Positions 15,803 through 24,956 of a DNA stretch of 42,188 nt are shown piece by piece. The first letter of the stretch is position 1. Every line of letters begins with the position of its first letter. The notes under the pieces are model-generated. The model worked only from the letters and a program-made list of their open reading frames with translations, made no database searches and had not been told where the DNA came from. Source of the DNA: Methyloglobulus sp. (GTDB taxonomy: Bacteria; Pseudomonadota; Gammaproteobacteria; Methylococcales; Methylomonadaceae); assembly GCA_013141505.1 (NCBI GenBank), contig JABFQX010000036.1:1-42188 (forward strand), in the 5' to 3' direction. A program made the position numbers and the translations under genes.

Positions 15803-16161
15803 TATAAAACCGAACTAAATCTCAACGTTTGGTGCGGCTTCATCCGGTTAATGTCAAACCCCGCCAACAACCATTCCAATTGCTGGATAGTCAAGGAGAC
15901 GACACCTGTATTATTGGCTTTTGGCCAGATAAAACGGTCCTTCTCCAATCGCTTTTGCCATAAACAAAAACCGTTGCGCTCCCAGTATAAGACTTTGATG
16001 GCGTTTAATCGGCGATTGCTGAACACGAATACCGCTTCTGCGAAGGGATCAAACTTCAGTTGTGCCTCAACCAGCACCGCCAGGCTGCCCATGCCCTTGC
16101 GAAAATCGACCGGCTTGGCGCAAATATAAACAGGCCAAGTCGGTTCAGAAAACCGCATCAT
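15802..16161 (-). CDS. tnpB: IS66 family accessory protein TnpB
   Basis: The 119-residue IS66 Orf2 protein is needed with TnpA for efficient transposition; its biochemical role is not settled. The family signature VDFRKGMGSLAVLVE sits near residue 20, followed by FVFSNRRLNAIKVLYWERNG and WLLAGFDI near the end. Its ATG overlaps the tnpA stop by four bases (ATGA), and its stop overlaps the tnpC start, so all three are probably translated from one message. The length matches the family. Confidence 0.93.
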   Translation of the reverse strand: MMRFSEPTWPVYICAKPVDFRKGMGSLAVLVEAQLKFDPFAEAVFVFSNRRLNAIKVLYWERNGFCLWQKRLEKDRFIWPKANNTGVVSLTIQQLEWLLAGFDINRMKPHQTLRFSSVL

Positions 16162-16544
16162 GGGCGAATACGAGCCAGAGTTTCAAGTAATCCGGCATAG
16201 TTTGCAACCTTGATGCCAGCCACCTCACAGTCGATGCCATTAGGCAGGCGGAAGCGTAATGAGGTTATGTCTTCGTCAGTCTTATTAGAAATAGGTACGT
16301 CAGGTGGTTTAATGGCAACGCGGTGAAATACGGTGGGCGCTGGTTCTGTCTTTGCCAGACCGCGTTGCTTTAGCCGCCTATGCCAACCGTAGAAAGTATT
16401 GACAACCAAGCCTTGGCTACGGGCATATCCCGCCAAACTTAAACCGGACTGTTGCCAACGATGATAATGCCCAAGCCAATATTGTTCTTGATCTATAAGT
16501 GATTTATTTTTAGTCTGGTCTTGTACTGACGATGTTTCGGGCAT
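16158..16544 (-). CDS. tnpA: IS66 family accessory protein TnpA
   Basis: This is the 128-residue first gene of the IS66 operon. Residues about 20-65 form a helix-turn-helix-like segment (YWLGHYHRWQQSGLSLAGYA, then NTFYGWHRRLK), which binds DNA in related IS66 and IS3 proteins. The ATG at 16544 is chosen because an upstream extension would need TTG and would run into the terminal region, where CCCCA/TGGGG forms a small hairpin (16554-16572). The gene overlaps tnpB by four bases. Confidence 0.88.
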   Translation of the reverse strand: MPETSSVQDQTKNKSLIDQEQYWLGHYHRWQQSGLSLAGYARSQGLVVNTFYGWHRRLKQRGLAKTEPAPTVFHRVAIKPPDVPISNKTDEDITSLRFRLPNGIDCEVAGIKVANYAGLLETLARIRP

Positions 16545-16678
16545 GAATGTAATCCCCACTTTCAAAATGGGGTTACTTTGACACAATTTTAACGGCTAGG
16601 AATAGATGCAGTTAATCGAGCGCTTACATTAAACGCACACGAGGGGGGCTGAATTAACAGCCTTCTACAACACACAGG

Positions 16679-17542
16679 CTAAGGCTTGGTTGTCCCTATC
16701 TTAGATCCCAGATTAACCAGCGCATCGGCCTTAAATTCATTTTCCCATTGCACTTTGTTTTTCCCGAACAAAACAATGATCGTTGAACCCATATTAAATC
16801 GCCCCATTTCTTCGCCCTTTTGCAAGGTGATGGGTTTCTTTTGATTATATTGCCAACGTTGCACGGAAGAGATGGTAGGCGGTGTGACAACACCTTGCCA
16901 CACAGTTTCAATGCTGGATACGAAGATTGCCCCTACCAATACTAGTGCCATAGGCCCTACTTCAGTATCGAAAATGGCGGCAACCCGTTCATTTCTGGCA
17001 AACAGGCCAGGGACGGAGCGCGTGGTGGCTGTGTTGACGCTGAACAACTTGCCTGGAATGTGCACCATCTCCCGTAAGGTTCCGGTCAGCGGCATGTGTA
17101 GGCGGTGATAGTCTTTGGGTGACAAGTAAATCGTGGTGAAGTTGCCGTCGAGAAAGGGTGTTGCACGTTCGGCACTGCCGCCCAGCAAATCAAGGACATT
17201 GAAGGACATCCCTTTAGCTTGAAAGATCTTGCCCTCGGTAATCGTTCCGGCTTGGCTAACAGCACCATCGGCAGGGCAGGCAACTGCATTGTTTTCCTTG
17301 GCTAAAGACCTGGCTTCTGGTTTCAGTTCACGGGTAAAAAAGTGGTTGAAACTTTTGTACGTGCTGGGATCGGGTTCCAGCGCTTCCGTCATGTTAACGC
17401 CATAATGTTTGATGATTTGGGTGATAAACAAGTCTTTAAGCGTTTTATTTTCGCTGTGGGTCAAGTAACTCATCAATTTCGACAAGGTATGTTGCGGCAG
17501 AATATATTGCGGCAAAGTCGTCAGTGCGTCTTTTATGTTCAT
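16679..17542 (-). CDS. psd: Phosphatidylserine decarboxylase proenzyme
   Basis: This 287-residue enzyme makes phosphatidylethanolamine from phosphatidylserine at the inner membrane. Processing occurs at the Gly252-Ser253 bond in NMGST, a variant of the usual LGST, which would give a short alpha chain with an N-terminal pyruvoyl group. Asp92 (CPADGAVS) and His149 (DYHRLHMP) match the Asp/His residues needed for self-cleavage and catalysis. Length is normal. queF lies 35 bp upstream on the same strand, so the two may be co-transcribed. No strong Shine-Dalgarno sequence is seen before the ATG. Confidence 0.95.
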   Translation of the reverse strand: MNIKDALTTLPQYILPQHTLSKLMSYLTHSENKTLKDLFITQIIKHYGVNMTEALEPDPSTYKSFNHFFTRELKPEARSLAKENNAVACPADGAVSQAGTITEGKIFQAKGMSFNVLDLLGGSAERATPFLDGNFTTIYLSPKDYHRLHMPLTGTLREMVHIPGKLFSVNTATTRSVPGLFARNERVAAIFDTEVGPMALVLVGAIFVSSIETVWQGVVTPPTISSVQRWQYNQKKPITLQKGEEMGRFNMGSTIIVLFGKNKVQWENEFKADALVNLGSKIGTTKP

Positions 17543-17577
17543 TGATATATTTAAATTGATAGCCGGGCGGGTAAGGT

Positions 17578-17967
17578 TTAAGGAAGGTTAACTACAACAG
17601 GCGCTGTCCAACTTGGGTTCTTATGTTCGACAATAACAGTCGTGTATATACCGCCACGGACATTGAATTCGGCGCGGATCCTCATGAAATTAGGGCTTAT
17701 AGCTTTGACAATATCGTTAAGTATTTCATTGGTTATTGCCTCGTGAAAAGCGCCTTGATCACGAAATGCCCACATATACAATTTTAGCGCTTTAAGCTCT
17801 ACGCACAGTTCATCGGGAACATACTCAATAATAATACTAGCGAAGTCGGGTTGCCCAGTTTTAGGACACAGGCAGGTAAATTCAGGTATGGTCATTCTGA
17901 TCGTATAATCTCGCCCTAGTTTTGGATTAGGAAAAGTCTCTAGGTCTTTACTTGGTTTTGTTGTCAT
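17578..17967 (-). CDS. queF: NADPH-dependent 7-cyano-7-deazaguanine reductase (short type)
   Basis: QueF reduces preQ0 to preQ1 in the synthesis of queuosine for tRNA. The 129-residue protein is of the short Bacillus-like type rather than the long E. coli type. [14 protein letters not shown] holds the catalytic Cys34, which forms the thioimide, and Asp41. [20 protein letters not shown] is the QueF signature that binds NADPH. The gene is divergent from smc with 57 bp between them, and it is followed by psd. Confidence 0.95.
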   Translation of the reverse strand: MTTKPSKDLETFPNPKLGRDYTIRMTIPEFTCLCPKTGQPDFASIIIEYVPDELCVELKALKLYMWAFRDQGAFHEAITNEILNDIVKAISPNFMRIRAEFNVRGGIYTTVIVEHKNPSWTAPVVVNLP

Positions 17968-18024
17968 AATCGTGAAATAATACCTTGCTGTTCTAATTAC
18001 AATAATCGACTATTCTACCAGTGT

Positions 18025-21000
18025 ATGAAACTGGAAAAAATCAAACTTTCAGGCTTTAAGTCTTTCGTTGATCCTACCGTAATCCCTGTCCATGGCAACT
18101 TAACGGCGATTGTCGGCCCCAATGGTTGCGGCAAGTCCAATATTATCGATGCGATCCGCTGGGTGATGGGCGAAAGTTCGGCCAAGCATTTGCGCGGCGG
18201 CAGTATGGCTGATGTGATATTTAACGGATCATCCACGCGTAAACCGGTCAGTACAGCATCTGTGGAACTGGTTTTTGATAATAGCGAAGGCAAGATTGGT
18301 GGCGAATATGCACATTACAATACCATAGCCATCAAGCGGCAAGTTAGTCGCGACGGGCAGTCAAACTATTTACTGAATGGTGCTCGCTGCCGACGTAAAG
18401 ATATTACTGATATATTTTTGGGTACGGGGCTGGGTTCGAGAAGTTATGCGATTATCGAACAAGGCACAATCTCCCGCATGGTGGAAGCCAAGCCGGAAGA
18501 TTTGCGTGTCCATATCGAAGAAGCGGCAGGCATCTCCAAATACAAGGAACGCCGTAGCGAAACTGAAACCCGGATGAGACACACTCGGGAAAATTTGGAA
18601 CGTCTGGACGATCTGCGTGATGAAGTCGATAAACAAATCAAGCATTTGCAAAAGCAGGCGGAAAAAGCAGAAAAATATACCGAACTGAAAAAGCAGGAAC
18701 GCCAATTCAGGCTGGAATTGCTGGCAATGCGCTGGAATATTTACCATCAATCTGCGCAAGATATGGAAGCTAAGTTGCAAGAAGTGGCGCAAGAACACAA
18801 CCGATTGTTCACGCACTTGCGCGAACTGAACGCCACTATCGAAACCAAGCGCAGTGATTACAAGCAGCAGCAAGCTCAACTGAGCCAAGTGCAATCTGAC
18901 TATTACAACGCAGTTGCCGAAGTCAGCAGCCTTGAGCAGGCCATCAAATACAATGAAACCAGCCACGAAGAAGCCTTGCTGGAAATCCAACGATCCCAGC
19001 AACAAGCTGACCAGTCAGGTACTGAAATAGAGGCCGACCTGTTGGCGCTGGAAACCTTGAAACAGGCTGTTTTAGAAGCGGAAGCCACCTTAGAAATCGC
19101 CGAAGCACAACAGCAAGAGACTACGCAATCTTACCGGGACTACCAGCAACAAAAAAATGACTGGCAGGCGCAATGGGAAGACTACCGTACCGATAGCGCT
19201 AAATACCGTGAGCAAGCGGAAATCCAGCGTGTCACCATGACCCAATTGGACAGCCTGAGCCAGCAGCTACAGGCACGCATGGATAAATTACACAGTGAAC
19301 GTGGCGAACTCTCGGCGAATGAATTTCAAATCGAAATTGAAGCACTGGCGAGTGTCATCGACATATTAGAAAATCAACGTGGCGATTTTCATAGCCAACT
19401 TGAACAACACCGGCAACAGATTCAGGATCTGCGTGAACAAGTCAAAAAAAATCAGAACGAGTTACATGATTATCGTTCCGAAATCCAACATGTAAAAGGC
19501 AAAATATCGTCCCTGGAATTGTTGCAGCAACACGCCATGGGCAAAGATAACGAGAAGCTGGCCGGATGGTTGGCGCAAATGGATCTGGCGAGCAACAAGC
19601 GCTTGGCCGAATATTTGGAAGTTGCTCCCGGTTGGGAAAATGCCCTGGAAACCGCCTTGGGCAGTAATCTGGAAGCTATCTGCATTGATAACGCCGATTC
19701 CTATATACCTCAGTTGCATCAACTGCATGACAGTACGTTGACGTTATTTGAAACAAATGCTGTTATTCCTGCTGAATCGACAGGTTCACAAAGCCGCTTA
19801 GTCGATAAAGTTAGCGCCCCGTGGAATTTAAGCCCTTTGTTGTCGGGTATTTATTGTGCGGATGATGCGGTCAGTGCCAGGGTCTTGTCATTACAACTAA
19901 AAGCCCATGAGTCGGTTATCACCCAGGATGGTGCCTGGTTTGGGCCGGGTTGGATTAGCATTAAACATAGCAAAGATGCGAAATCAGGCGTATTGCAACG
20001 CGAGAAAGAACTGCGTTCACTAAAGCTGCGGCAGGATGAATTGCTCACCACTATCGAAACGGCTGAAGACCAATTGCAAACCGCCGAACAACGGCTAAAA
20101 GAAATCGAAAGCAACCGCGAATCCATTCAGTCACAGCACACTCTTCTAGGTACCGAGCTGTCCCAGAAACAGGCAGAAGCCAGCGCCATATCAGCCCGTC
20201 TGGAACAACAGCAGCGCCGTCTGCAACACATCGATACTGAACAAAACCATATTATTGACGAGTTGTCGGAAACCGCAGAAAAATTGGCTATGGCGAAATT
20301 GTTGTTAACTGAGGCAGAAGCCATCACTATTAAGCAAGAAACCACGCGGCAACAACTGGAAGGTTTGAACCAGAATTTGCATAGCGGTTTGCATCATGCC
20401 GAGCAATCCGCCAATGAAGCCCGCCAACAAGTGTTTGGTATCAAGGCCAAGATTGAGTCCTTGCGGTCATCCGAAACCTTAACCGGCAAACAAATCGAGC
20501 GCTTGCAAAGCCAACAACAACAAGCCTTGGATCGGATTGGCGACCTTAAAGATAAGCTGCAACAAACGCTAGCGCCGATGGACGGTGAAAAAAAGCAGCT
20601 TGAGCAATTCGCACTTAGCAAGCAGCGGTTGGAAGATTTCTTGAAAATCCAACGTCAGGAGCTTGAAATAATAGAAGCACAAATAACCCAATTCTCGGAA
20701 CAACAAGTCCGCGTAGAGCGCGATTTGGAGCAGCAAAGAGGCAAGCTGGATAATCTGCGTTTGGATCTGCAAGAAAGCAAAGTTCGCCAACAAAGCGTCA
20801 ATGAGCAGCTCAATGAAATTGATGCAGATGCCGAAGCGGTATTGAAAACATTACCGGAAGATGCCGAAGAACCGGGCTGGAAACGCAAAGTTGATGATTT
20901 GAGTGGACAAATCGAACGTCTGGGCACGATTAACCTGACCGCGATTGAAGAATACAAGGCCCAATCCGAACGGATGGCGTTTCTTAACGAGCAACATGCA

Positions 21001-21534
21001 GACTTGATTGAAGCGTTGGATACCCTCGATCAAGCCATCAGCAAAATTGACAAGGAAAGTAAGCAGCGTTTTCAGGAAACCTTCGACAAGATCAACGTCG
21101 GCTTGCAGGAAAAATTTCCGAAATTGTTTGGCGGCGGGCAGGCGTATCTCGAACTGACGGAAGATGATTTGCTGGAATCTGGCGTAAACATCATTGCCAG
21201 GCCGCCCGGCAAGCGTAATAGCTCGATCCATTTGTTGTCTGGTGGCGAAAAGGCCCTGACGGCGGTCGCCCTGGTATTCTCTATTTTCGAACTGAATCCC
21301 GCACCGTTCTGTTTGCTTGACGAAGTCGATGCGCCGCTTGATGATGCGAATGTGGGAAGATTTTCACAAATGGTCGAAGATATGTCAGAATCTGTGCAAT
21401 TCTTGTATATTTCCCATAATAAAGTCACGATGGAAATTGCAAAACAGCTTGCAGGTGTGACCATGAAAGAACCTGGTGTATCTCGAATGGTCTCGGTTGA
21501 TATTGAAGAAGCGGTTAGTCTGGCGGAAATTTAA
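18025..21534 (+). CDS. smc: Chromosome segregation protein SMC
   Basis: This 1169-residue condensin ATPase holds and compacts sister chromosomes, normally with ScpA and ScpB. Walker A is GPNGCGKS at residues 31-38. Long coiled coils follow (about 170-500 and 660-1000), separated by a hinge (about 520-650), then the ABC signature LLSGGEKALTAVAL near 1070 and Walker B PFCLLDEVDAPLDDAN near 1093-1107. All parts are intact and the length is typical. Its stop codon overlaps the zipA start (TAATG), and zipA and a ligase follow, an order known in gammaproteobacteria. An SMC here suggests a lineage using Smc-ScpAB rather than MukBEF. Confidence 0.97.
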   Translation: MKLEKIKLSGFKSFVDPTVIPVHGNLTAIVGPNGCGKSNIIDAIRWVMGESSAKHLRGGSMADVIFNGSSTRKPVSTASVELVFDNSEGKIGGEYAHYNTIAIKRQVSRDGQSNYLLNGARCRRKDITDIFLGTGLGSRSYAIIEQGTISRMVEAKPEDLRVHIEEAAGISKYKERRSETETRMRHTRENLERLDDLRDEVDKQIKHLQKQAEKAEKYTELKKQERQFRLELLAMRWNIYHQSAQDMEAKLQEVAQEHNRLFTHLRELNATIETKRSDYKQQQAQLSQVQSDYYNAVAEVSSLEQAIKYNETSHEEALLEIQRSQQQADQSGTEIEADLLALETLKQAVLEAEATLEIAEAQQQETTQSYRDYQQQKNDWQAQWEDYRTDSAKYREQAEIQRVTMTQLDSLSQQLQARMDKLHSERGELSANEFQIEIEALASVIDILENQRGDFHSQLEQHRQQIQDLREQVKKNQNELHDYRSEIQHVKGKISSLELLQQHAMGKDNEKLAGWLAQMDLASNKRLAEYLEVAPGWENALETALGSNLEAICIDNADSYIPQLHQLHDSTLTLFETNAVIPAESTGSQSRLVDKVSAPWNLSPLLSGIYCADDAVSARVLSLQLKAHESVITQDGAWFGPGWISIKHSKDAKSGVLQREKELRSLKLRQDELLTTIETAEDQLQTAEQRLKEIESNRESIQSQHTLLGTELSQKQAEASAISARLEQQQRRLQHIDTEQNHIIDELSETAEKLAMAKLLLTEAEAITIKQETTRQQLEGLNQNLHSGLHHAEQSANEARQQVFGIKAKIESLRSSETLTGKQIERLQSQQQQALDRIGDLKDKLQQTLAPMDGEKKQLEQFALSKQRLEDFLKIQRQELEIIEAQITQFSEQQVRVERDLEQQRGKLDNLRLDLQESKVRQQSVNEQLNEIDADAEAVLKTLPEDAEEPGWKRKVDDLSGQIERLGTINLTAIEEYKAQSERMAFLNEQHADLIEALDTLDQAISKIDKESKQRFQETFDKINVGLQEKFPKLFGGGQAYLELTEDDLLESGVNIIARPPGKRNSSIHLLSGGEKALTAVALVFSIFELNPAPFCLLDEVDAPLDDANVGRFSQMVEDMSESVQFLYISHNKVTMEIAKQLAGVTMKEPGVSRMVSVDIEEAVSLAEI

Positions 21535-22250
21535 TGGATAAAGAACTTTTAAGAATAGTGATCATAGCCACTGGCTTCATCATCATGATCGGCATGATTT
21601 TATGGAGTTACCTGAGAAATCGCGGTGCTGACGGCGATCCCGATGTATATGAGGATGAAGCCGTCATCGGTGGGTCCAACCACATCAACGACGCCCTCAA
21701 ACTGCATACCGAACGCGATGAATTTGACATTGTGCCACTCGGGTCGGCAAGGCACGCACTGGATGCTGAGGAAGAAGTCTGGGATGTAAAATCAGGCTGG
21801 GATAACGACGACGATTTCGAAGAAGCATTTGATGATGAACCCGTCCAATCAATTACTATTCCAGACATACTTCAGTTTGGTGTGGTAGCCAATGATGAAG
21901 AAGGATTTAATGGCGTTGATTTGGCATTTGCATTCCAGGCGGCGGGTTTGGAATACGGCGACTTGAAAGTTTATGAACGCATCAATAAAAACGGCAAGCC
22001 CGATTACGGCGTTGTCTGCATGGTCGAGCCGGGTACTTTCCCAGAAGAAAGTGAAGATCTGCAAGCATTCACTTGCCCGGGCATCGTGTTCTATCTTCAA
22101 CATACCGAATTGACGAATGCTAAAGAGGTATTTGAAGACTTTATAGAGACCATCCAGCAAATTGCCAGGGATCTGGATGGTGCGGTCTGGGATCACCAGC
22201 GTCAACCACTGGCGGAAGCAACCATCAAGGCTATCCGGCAAAGCCTTTAA
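21534..22250 (+). CDS. zipA: Cell division protein ZipA
   Basis: ZipA anchors FtsZ filaments to the inner membrane at the division site. The 238-residue protein has a short N-terminus, one transmembrane helix (about 5-26, LRIVIIATGFIIMIGMILWS), an acidic linker (about 35-100) and the C-terminal FtsZ-binding domain (about 105-238; EEGFNGVDLAFAFQAAGLEY and ending AIRQSL). The linker is shorter and more acidic than the Pro/Gln-rich one of E. coli. The start overlaps the smc stop, so translation is probably coupled. Confidence 0.92.
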   Translation: MDKELLRIVIIATGFIIMIGMILWSYLRNRGADGDPDVYEDEAVIGGSNHINDALKLHTERDEFDIVPLGSARHALDAEEEVWDVKSGWDNDDDFEEAFDDEPVQSITIPDILQFGVVANDEEGFNGVDLAFAFQAAGLEYGDLKVYERINKNGKPDYGVVCMVEPGTFPEESEDLQAFTCPGIVFYLQHTELTNAKEVFEDFIETIQQIARDLDGAVWDHQRQPLAEATIKAIRQSL

Positions 22251-22265
22251 GTAAGTTGATGCAAG

Positions 22266-24230
22266 ATGCTGAATGCTGTCCAACTTGAAATACTTAATCA
22301 ATCTACAGACGGAAAGTACTTTGTAAAGCCTGAAACAATCGAGGAAATAGCCCAACAGACTCAAGCCAGCCAACTTTCGGACGAAGATTTGCTGGCATTT
22401 CTACAAACCTGCAACATTTTATATCGCGCTGGCGAACCGCTGATTTCAGACCGGATCTACGATTCGGTTTTTCTTGCCGAACTACAAAAGCGCCATCCTG
22501 ACCATCCTTTTCTGCATACCACTGAACCTGAACAAGCGTTTGTCGGTAAAACCGTAATCCTGCCGCAGCGAATGCTCTCCACCGAGAAAGCCTACAGCAA
22601 AAGTGCGATTGAAAAATGGTTGCTAAATGTCGAAAAAGCGGCAAAAGAACTGGGCATTGATGAAGAAACATTAGTGTTTCGGGCGACGCCAAAACTGGAT
22701 GGTTTTGCCGCTTATGATGATGGCAAAATGCTTTACACGCGCGGCGATGGTCGTAAAGGTACTGACATCAGCCGGGTTTTTGAGCGCGGCATGATTGTCG
22801 GTGGCAGCGGCAAACGTGGGCTAGGTGCGGGCGAGATCGTTGTCACCCAAAGCTACTTCAATACTTATTTGGCGGACACATTCGACAACGCTCGAAATTT
22901 TCAGGCCAGCGTAATCAAAGAAAAAGAGCTGGAACAACACGCGTTGGATGCCATTCAGAATAAAGCCGCTGTTTTCTTCCCCTTTTGCGAACTTCCGGAT
23001 TGGCAAGGTTCGGCCACAGAACTTAAGGCCGATTTTGACGATATTGTCGGCAAAGTGCATACTTTGGTTGATTATGATGTCGATGGAGTGATCTTTGAAG
23101 TCACCAATGACCGTATCAAGCAACATCTCGGTGCAACCCGTCACCATCACCGCTGGCAAATCGCCTATAAACAAAATGCCGAAACCGCCCAGGTCACAGT
23201 ATTGAGAGTCACCCCGCAAACCTCTAGGTCCGGGCGCGTCAATCCCGTCGCCGAACTGGAACCTACCCGTTTAAGTGGTGCGATGATCTCACGTGCTACA
23301 GCGCACCACTATGGCATGGTTAAAGATCAAGGTATCGGCGAAGGCACCTTGATTGAGTTGACCCGCAGCGGTATGGTTATCCCGAAAATAGAACGGGTCA
23401 TAACGCCGAAAGCACCGCAAATTCCTGAGAGTTGCCCCAGTTGTGGCAGCCATTTGGTGTGGGATAGCGATTATTTGTATTGTCTGAATACCAGCCAATG
23501 TCCGGCACAAATAGAAAACACCATCGAACATTTTTTTAGAACATTAGCCAATAACGATGGTTTCGGTCAGAAAACAATCGAAAAACTCCATGCTCAAGGT
23601 ATCAAGTCGGTTTATGAGATTTACCAATTAACCTTGGATCAACTGGTTGAAATGGGTTTTCGCAGTCAGGACGGTAAAAATCTGGTCGCCAAAAATCTAC
23701 TCGAGCAACTTGAACATAGCCGCACCATAGCCATTGAAGATTGGCGTTTTTTGGGTGCGTTTGGAATTCACCGTATGGGCTTGGGCAACTGCGAGCGTTT
23801 GTTACAGAATCATAAGTTATTGGATATATTCAGTTTAGCCAAAGATGACATTATGCTCATTGAAGGCTTTGCCGAAAAAACCGCCAGTGCGGTGGTTGAA
23901 AATTTAGCGTTGATTAAAGATGAATTCCTGAAAATCCATCAGCTGGGATTCAACATTATCCCAACCCCATTGCTGGCGCAACAGCAAAAACCGACCAGCC
24001 CCATTGCCGGTTTGACCATCGTGTTCACCGGCACCATGCAACACGGCAAGCGCGATGACATGATTAAAGAAGCCAAGCGTTTAGGCGCAAAAGTCGGCAG
24101 TTCAGTCACGGGGAAAACTGATCTTCTGGTAACAGGCACCGATGTTGGCGCAAGCAAATTGTCTGCTGCCAGTGAAAATGGTGTGCGAATTATCAGTGAG
24201 GAAGATTATTTTAAAATGTTGGATGGCTAG
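22266..24230 (+). CDS. ligA: NAD-dependent DNA ligase, divergent LigA type
   Basis: This 654-residue enzyme would seal nicks in DNA using NAD. The adenylation motif is TPKLDGFAAY, with Lys143 as the expected AMP acceptor, followed by YTRGDGRKGTD. Downstream are the OB region (RVTPQTSRSGRVNPVAELEP), a four-Cys zinc finger (about 390-412, CPSCG and CPAQ), helix-hairpin-helix repeats, and a C-terminal BRCT domain (about 570-654, GLTIVFTGTMQHGKR). The domain order is complete, but the N-terminal half is unusually divergent: the NAD-binding Ia segment reads YRAGEPLISDRIYD, and KLDGF replaces the common KVDGLA. It sits 15 bp after zipA, where gammaproteobacteria usually keep ligA. No clear Shine-Dalgarno sequence. 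Confidence 0.88.
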   Translation: MLNAVQLEILNQSTDGKYFVKPETIEEIAQQTQASQLSDEDLLAFLQTCNILYRAGEPLISDRIYDSVFLAELQKRHPDHPFLHTTEPEQAFVGKTVILPQRMLSTEKAYSKSAIEKWLLNVEKAAKELGIDEETLVFRATPKLDGFAAYDDGKMLYTRGDGRKGTDISRVFERGMIVGGSGKRGLGAGEIVVTQSYFNTYLADTFDNARNFQASVIKEKELEQHALDAIQNKAAVFFPFCELPDWQGSATELKADFDDIVGKVHTLVDYDVDGVIFEVTNDRIKQHLGATRHHHRWQIAYKQNAETAQVTVLRVTPQTSRSGRVNPVAELEPTRLSGAMISRATAHHYGMVKDQGIGEGTLIELTRSGMVIPKIERVITPKAPQIPESCPSCGSHLVWDSDYLYCLNTSQCPAQIENTIEHFFRTLANNDGFGQKTIEKLHAQGIKSVYEIYQLTLDQLVEMGFRSQDGKNLVAKNLLEQLEHSRTIAIEDWRFLGAFGIHRMGLGNCERLLQNHKLLDIFSLAKDDIMLIEGFAEKTASAVVENLALIKDEFLKIHQLGFNIIPTPLLAQQQKPTSPIAGLTIVFTGTMQHGKRDDMIKEAKRLGAKVGSSVTGKTDLLVTGTDVGASKLSAASENGVRIISEEDYFKMLDG

Positions 24231-24255
24231 CAAATAAACACCCAGTCACAATAAG

Positions 24256-24270
24256 CCGCTAACATAGCGG
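24256..24270. repeat. Small hairpin between converging ligase and ComJ-like genes
   Basis: CCGCTA and TAGCGG pair around a three-base loop in the convergent intergenic space. It could end transcription from either side, but neither strand shows an adjacent U run, so the role is unsure. Confidence 0.3.
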
Positions 24271-24346
24271 TCATGTGCTACATGGACATATGAAGTGTTG
24301 CCACCCTCATAAAGCCTTATTTTATTGTGTATTCGGTACGGCTAGG

Positions 24347-24940
24347 TTAACCCGGTACGCCATTCATGCACAGCGGAGAGGTTGGCCGCATTCTCTCATC
24401 TCTAGGGTTTTGCAATATGATTTTAGGTTCGGCATTTTGTTCAGGGGTAAACCATAAACGCCCCCATAGGGTGTAGAGAAATTCCATTTCGTCTTCACCA
24501 GTAGCTTCATTTATTTCGATGGGCTGGGGGTCGTACTTCCAACCCTGTTCAAAAACAAGCGCATAATCGCCCGCCGGAATGGCAATTTTTCTGGGTGGCC
24601 TAGCGACATAATCGCCGTCGTCAGTTATCCGAATACCGTCATTTCCTGCGACCGAAAACGGCACTTGGATAGCGCGTACGGCATCACTACTAAGCTTTAC
24701 TGGCTCGTCCAGCCTTATGTCCAACTCTATTCCAAACATATCGTAAGGACAATTAAAACCACCAAAATCATCCGCATTGACGGTATAGAATTCGACGTGA
24801 CCGGGTCGCCAGGCAAAACCCTGGTTTAGGGAGTTATTAGTAATCATGTGCGCCGATAGATCATCCCAGGCAAAAACCGCCGGGTCAAATAGAGCAAAAT
24901 TAGAATAACTTACTCCGCAAAAAAGGCTGTGTACCTTCAT
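24347..24940 (-). CDS. ComJ-like protein, probable inhibitor of the adjacent NucA/NucB-type nuclease
   Basis: The 197-residue cytosolic-looking protein resembles the ComJ family: VSYSNFALFD near the N-terminus, NQGFAWRPGHVEFYTV at about 40-55, DAVRAIQVPFSV and AGDYALVFEQGWK further on. In Bacillus, ComJ binds and inhibits the competence nuclease NucA. Here the gene lies 16 bp downstream of an exported NucA/NucB-type nuclease on the same strand, the same pairing. It lacks a signal peptide, so it would protect the cytoplasm before export. It is longer than I recall for Bacillus ComJ, with a C-terminal extension. The family call is from remembered motifs; the operon context is seen directly. Confidence 0.72.
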   Translation of the reverse strand: MKVHSLFCGVSYSNFALFDPAVFAWDDLSAHMITNNSLNQGFAWRPGHVEFYTVNADDFGGFNCPYDMFGIELDIRLDEPVKLSSDAVRAIQVPFSVAGNDGIRITDDGDYVARPPRKIAIPAGDYALVFEQGWKYDPQPIEINEATGEDEMEFLYTLWGRLWFTPEQNAEPKIILQNPRDERMRPTSPLCMNGVPG

Positions 24941-24956
24941 GTACTTTGCTTGCTAG

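Larger units (their letters stand above)
14147..16627 (-). mobile_element. IS66-family insertion sequence (tnpA-tnpB-tnpC)
   Basis: Three overlapping minus-strand genes in the order tnpA, tnpB, tnpC are the hallmark of IS66. The right end is marked by GTAAGCGCTCG (minus strand, 16617-16627), matching the usual GTAAGCG terminal motif. I could not find the matching inverted repeat left of 14147, so the left boundary is unresolved and may be missing. All three reading frames are intact. Confidence 0.85.

Noticed and set aside
18370-19005. 211-codon frame opposite smc
   Set aside because: It is antisense to a strongly coding SMC sequence and its long hydrophobic composition reflects the complement of coiled-coil codons.
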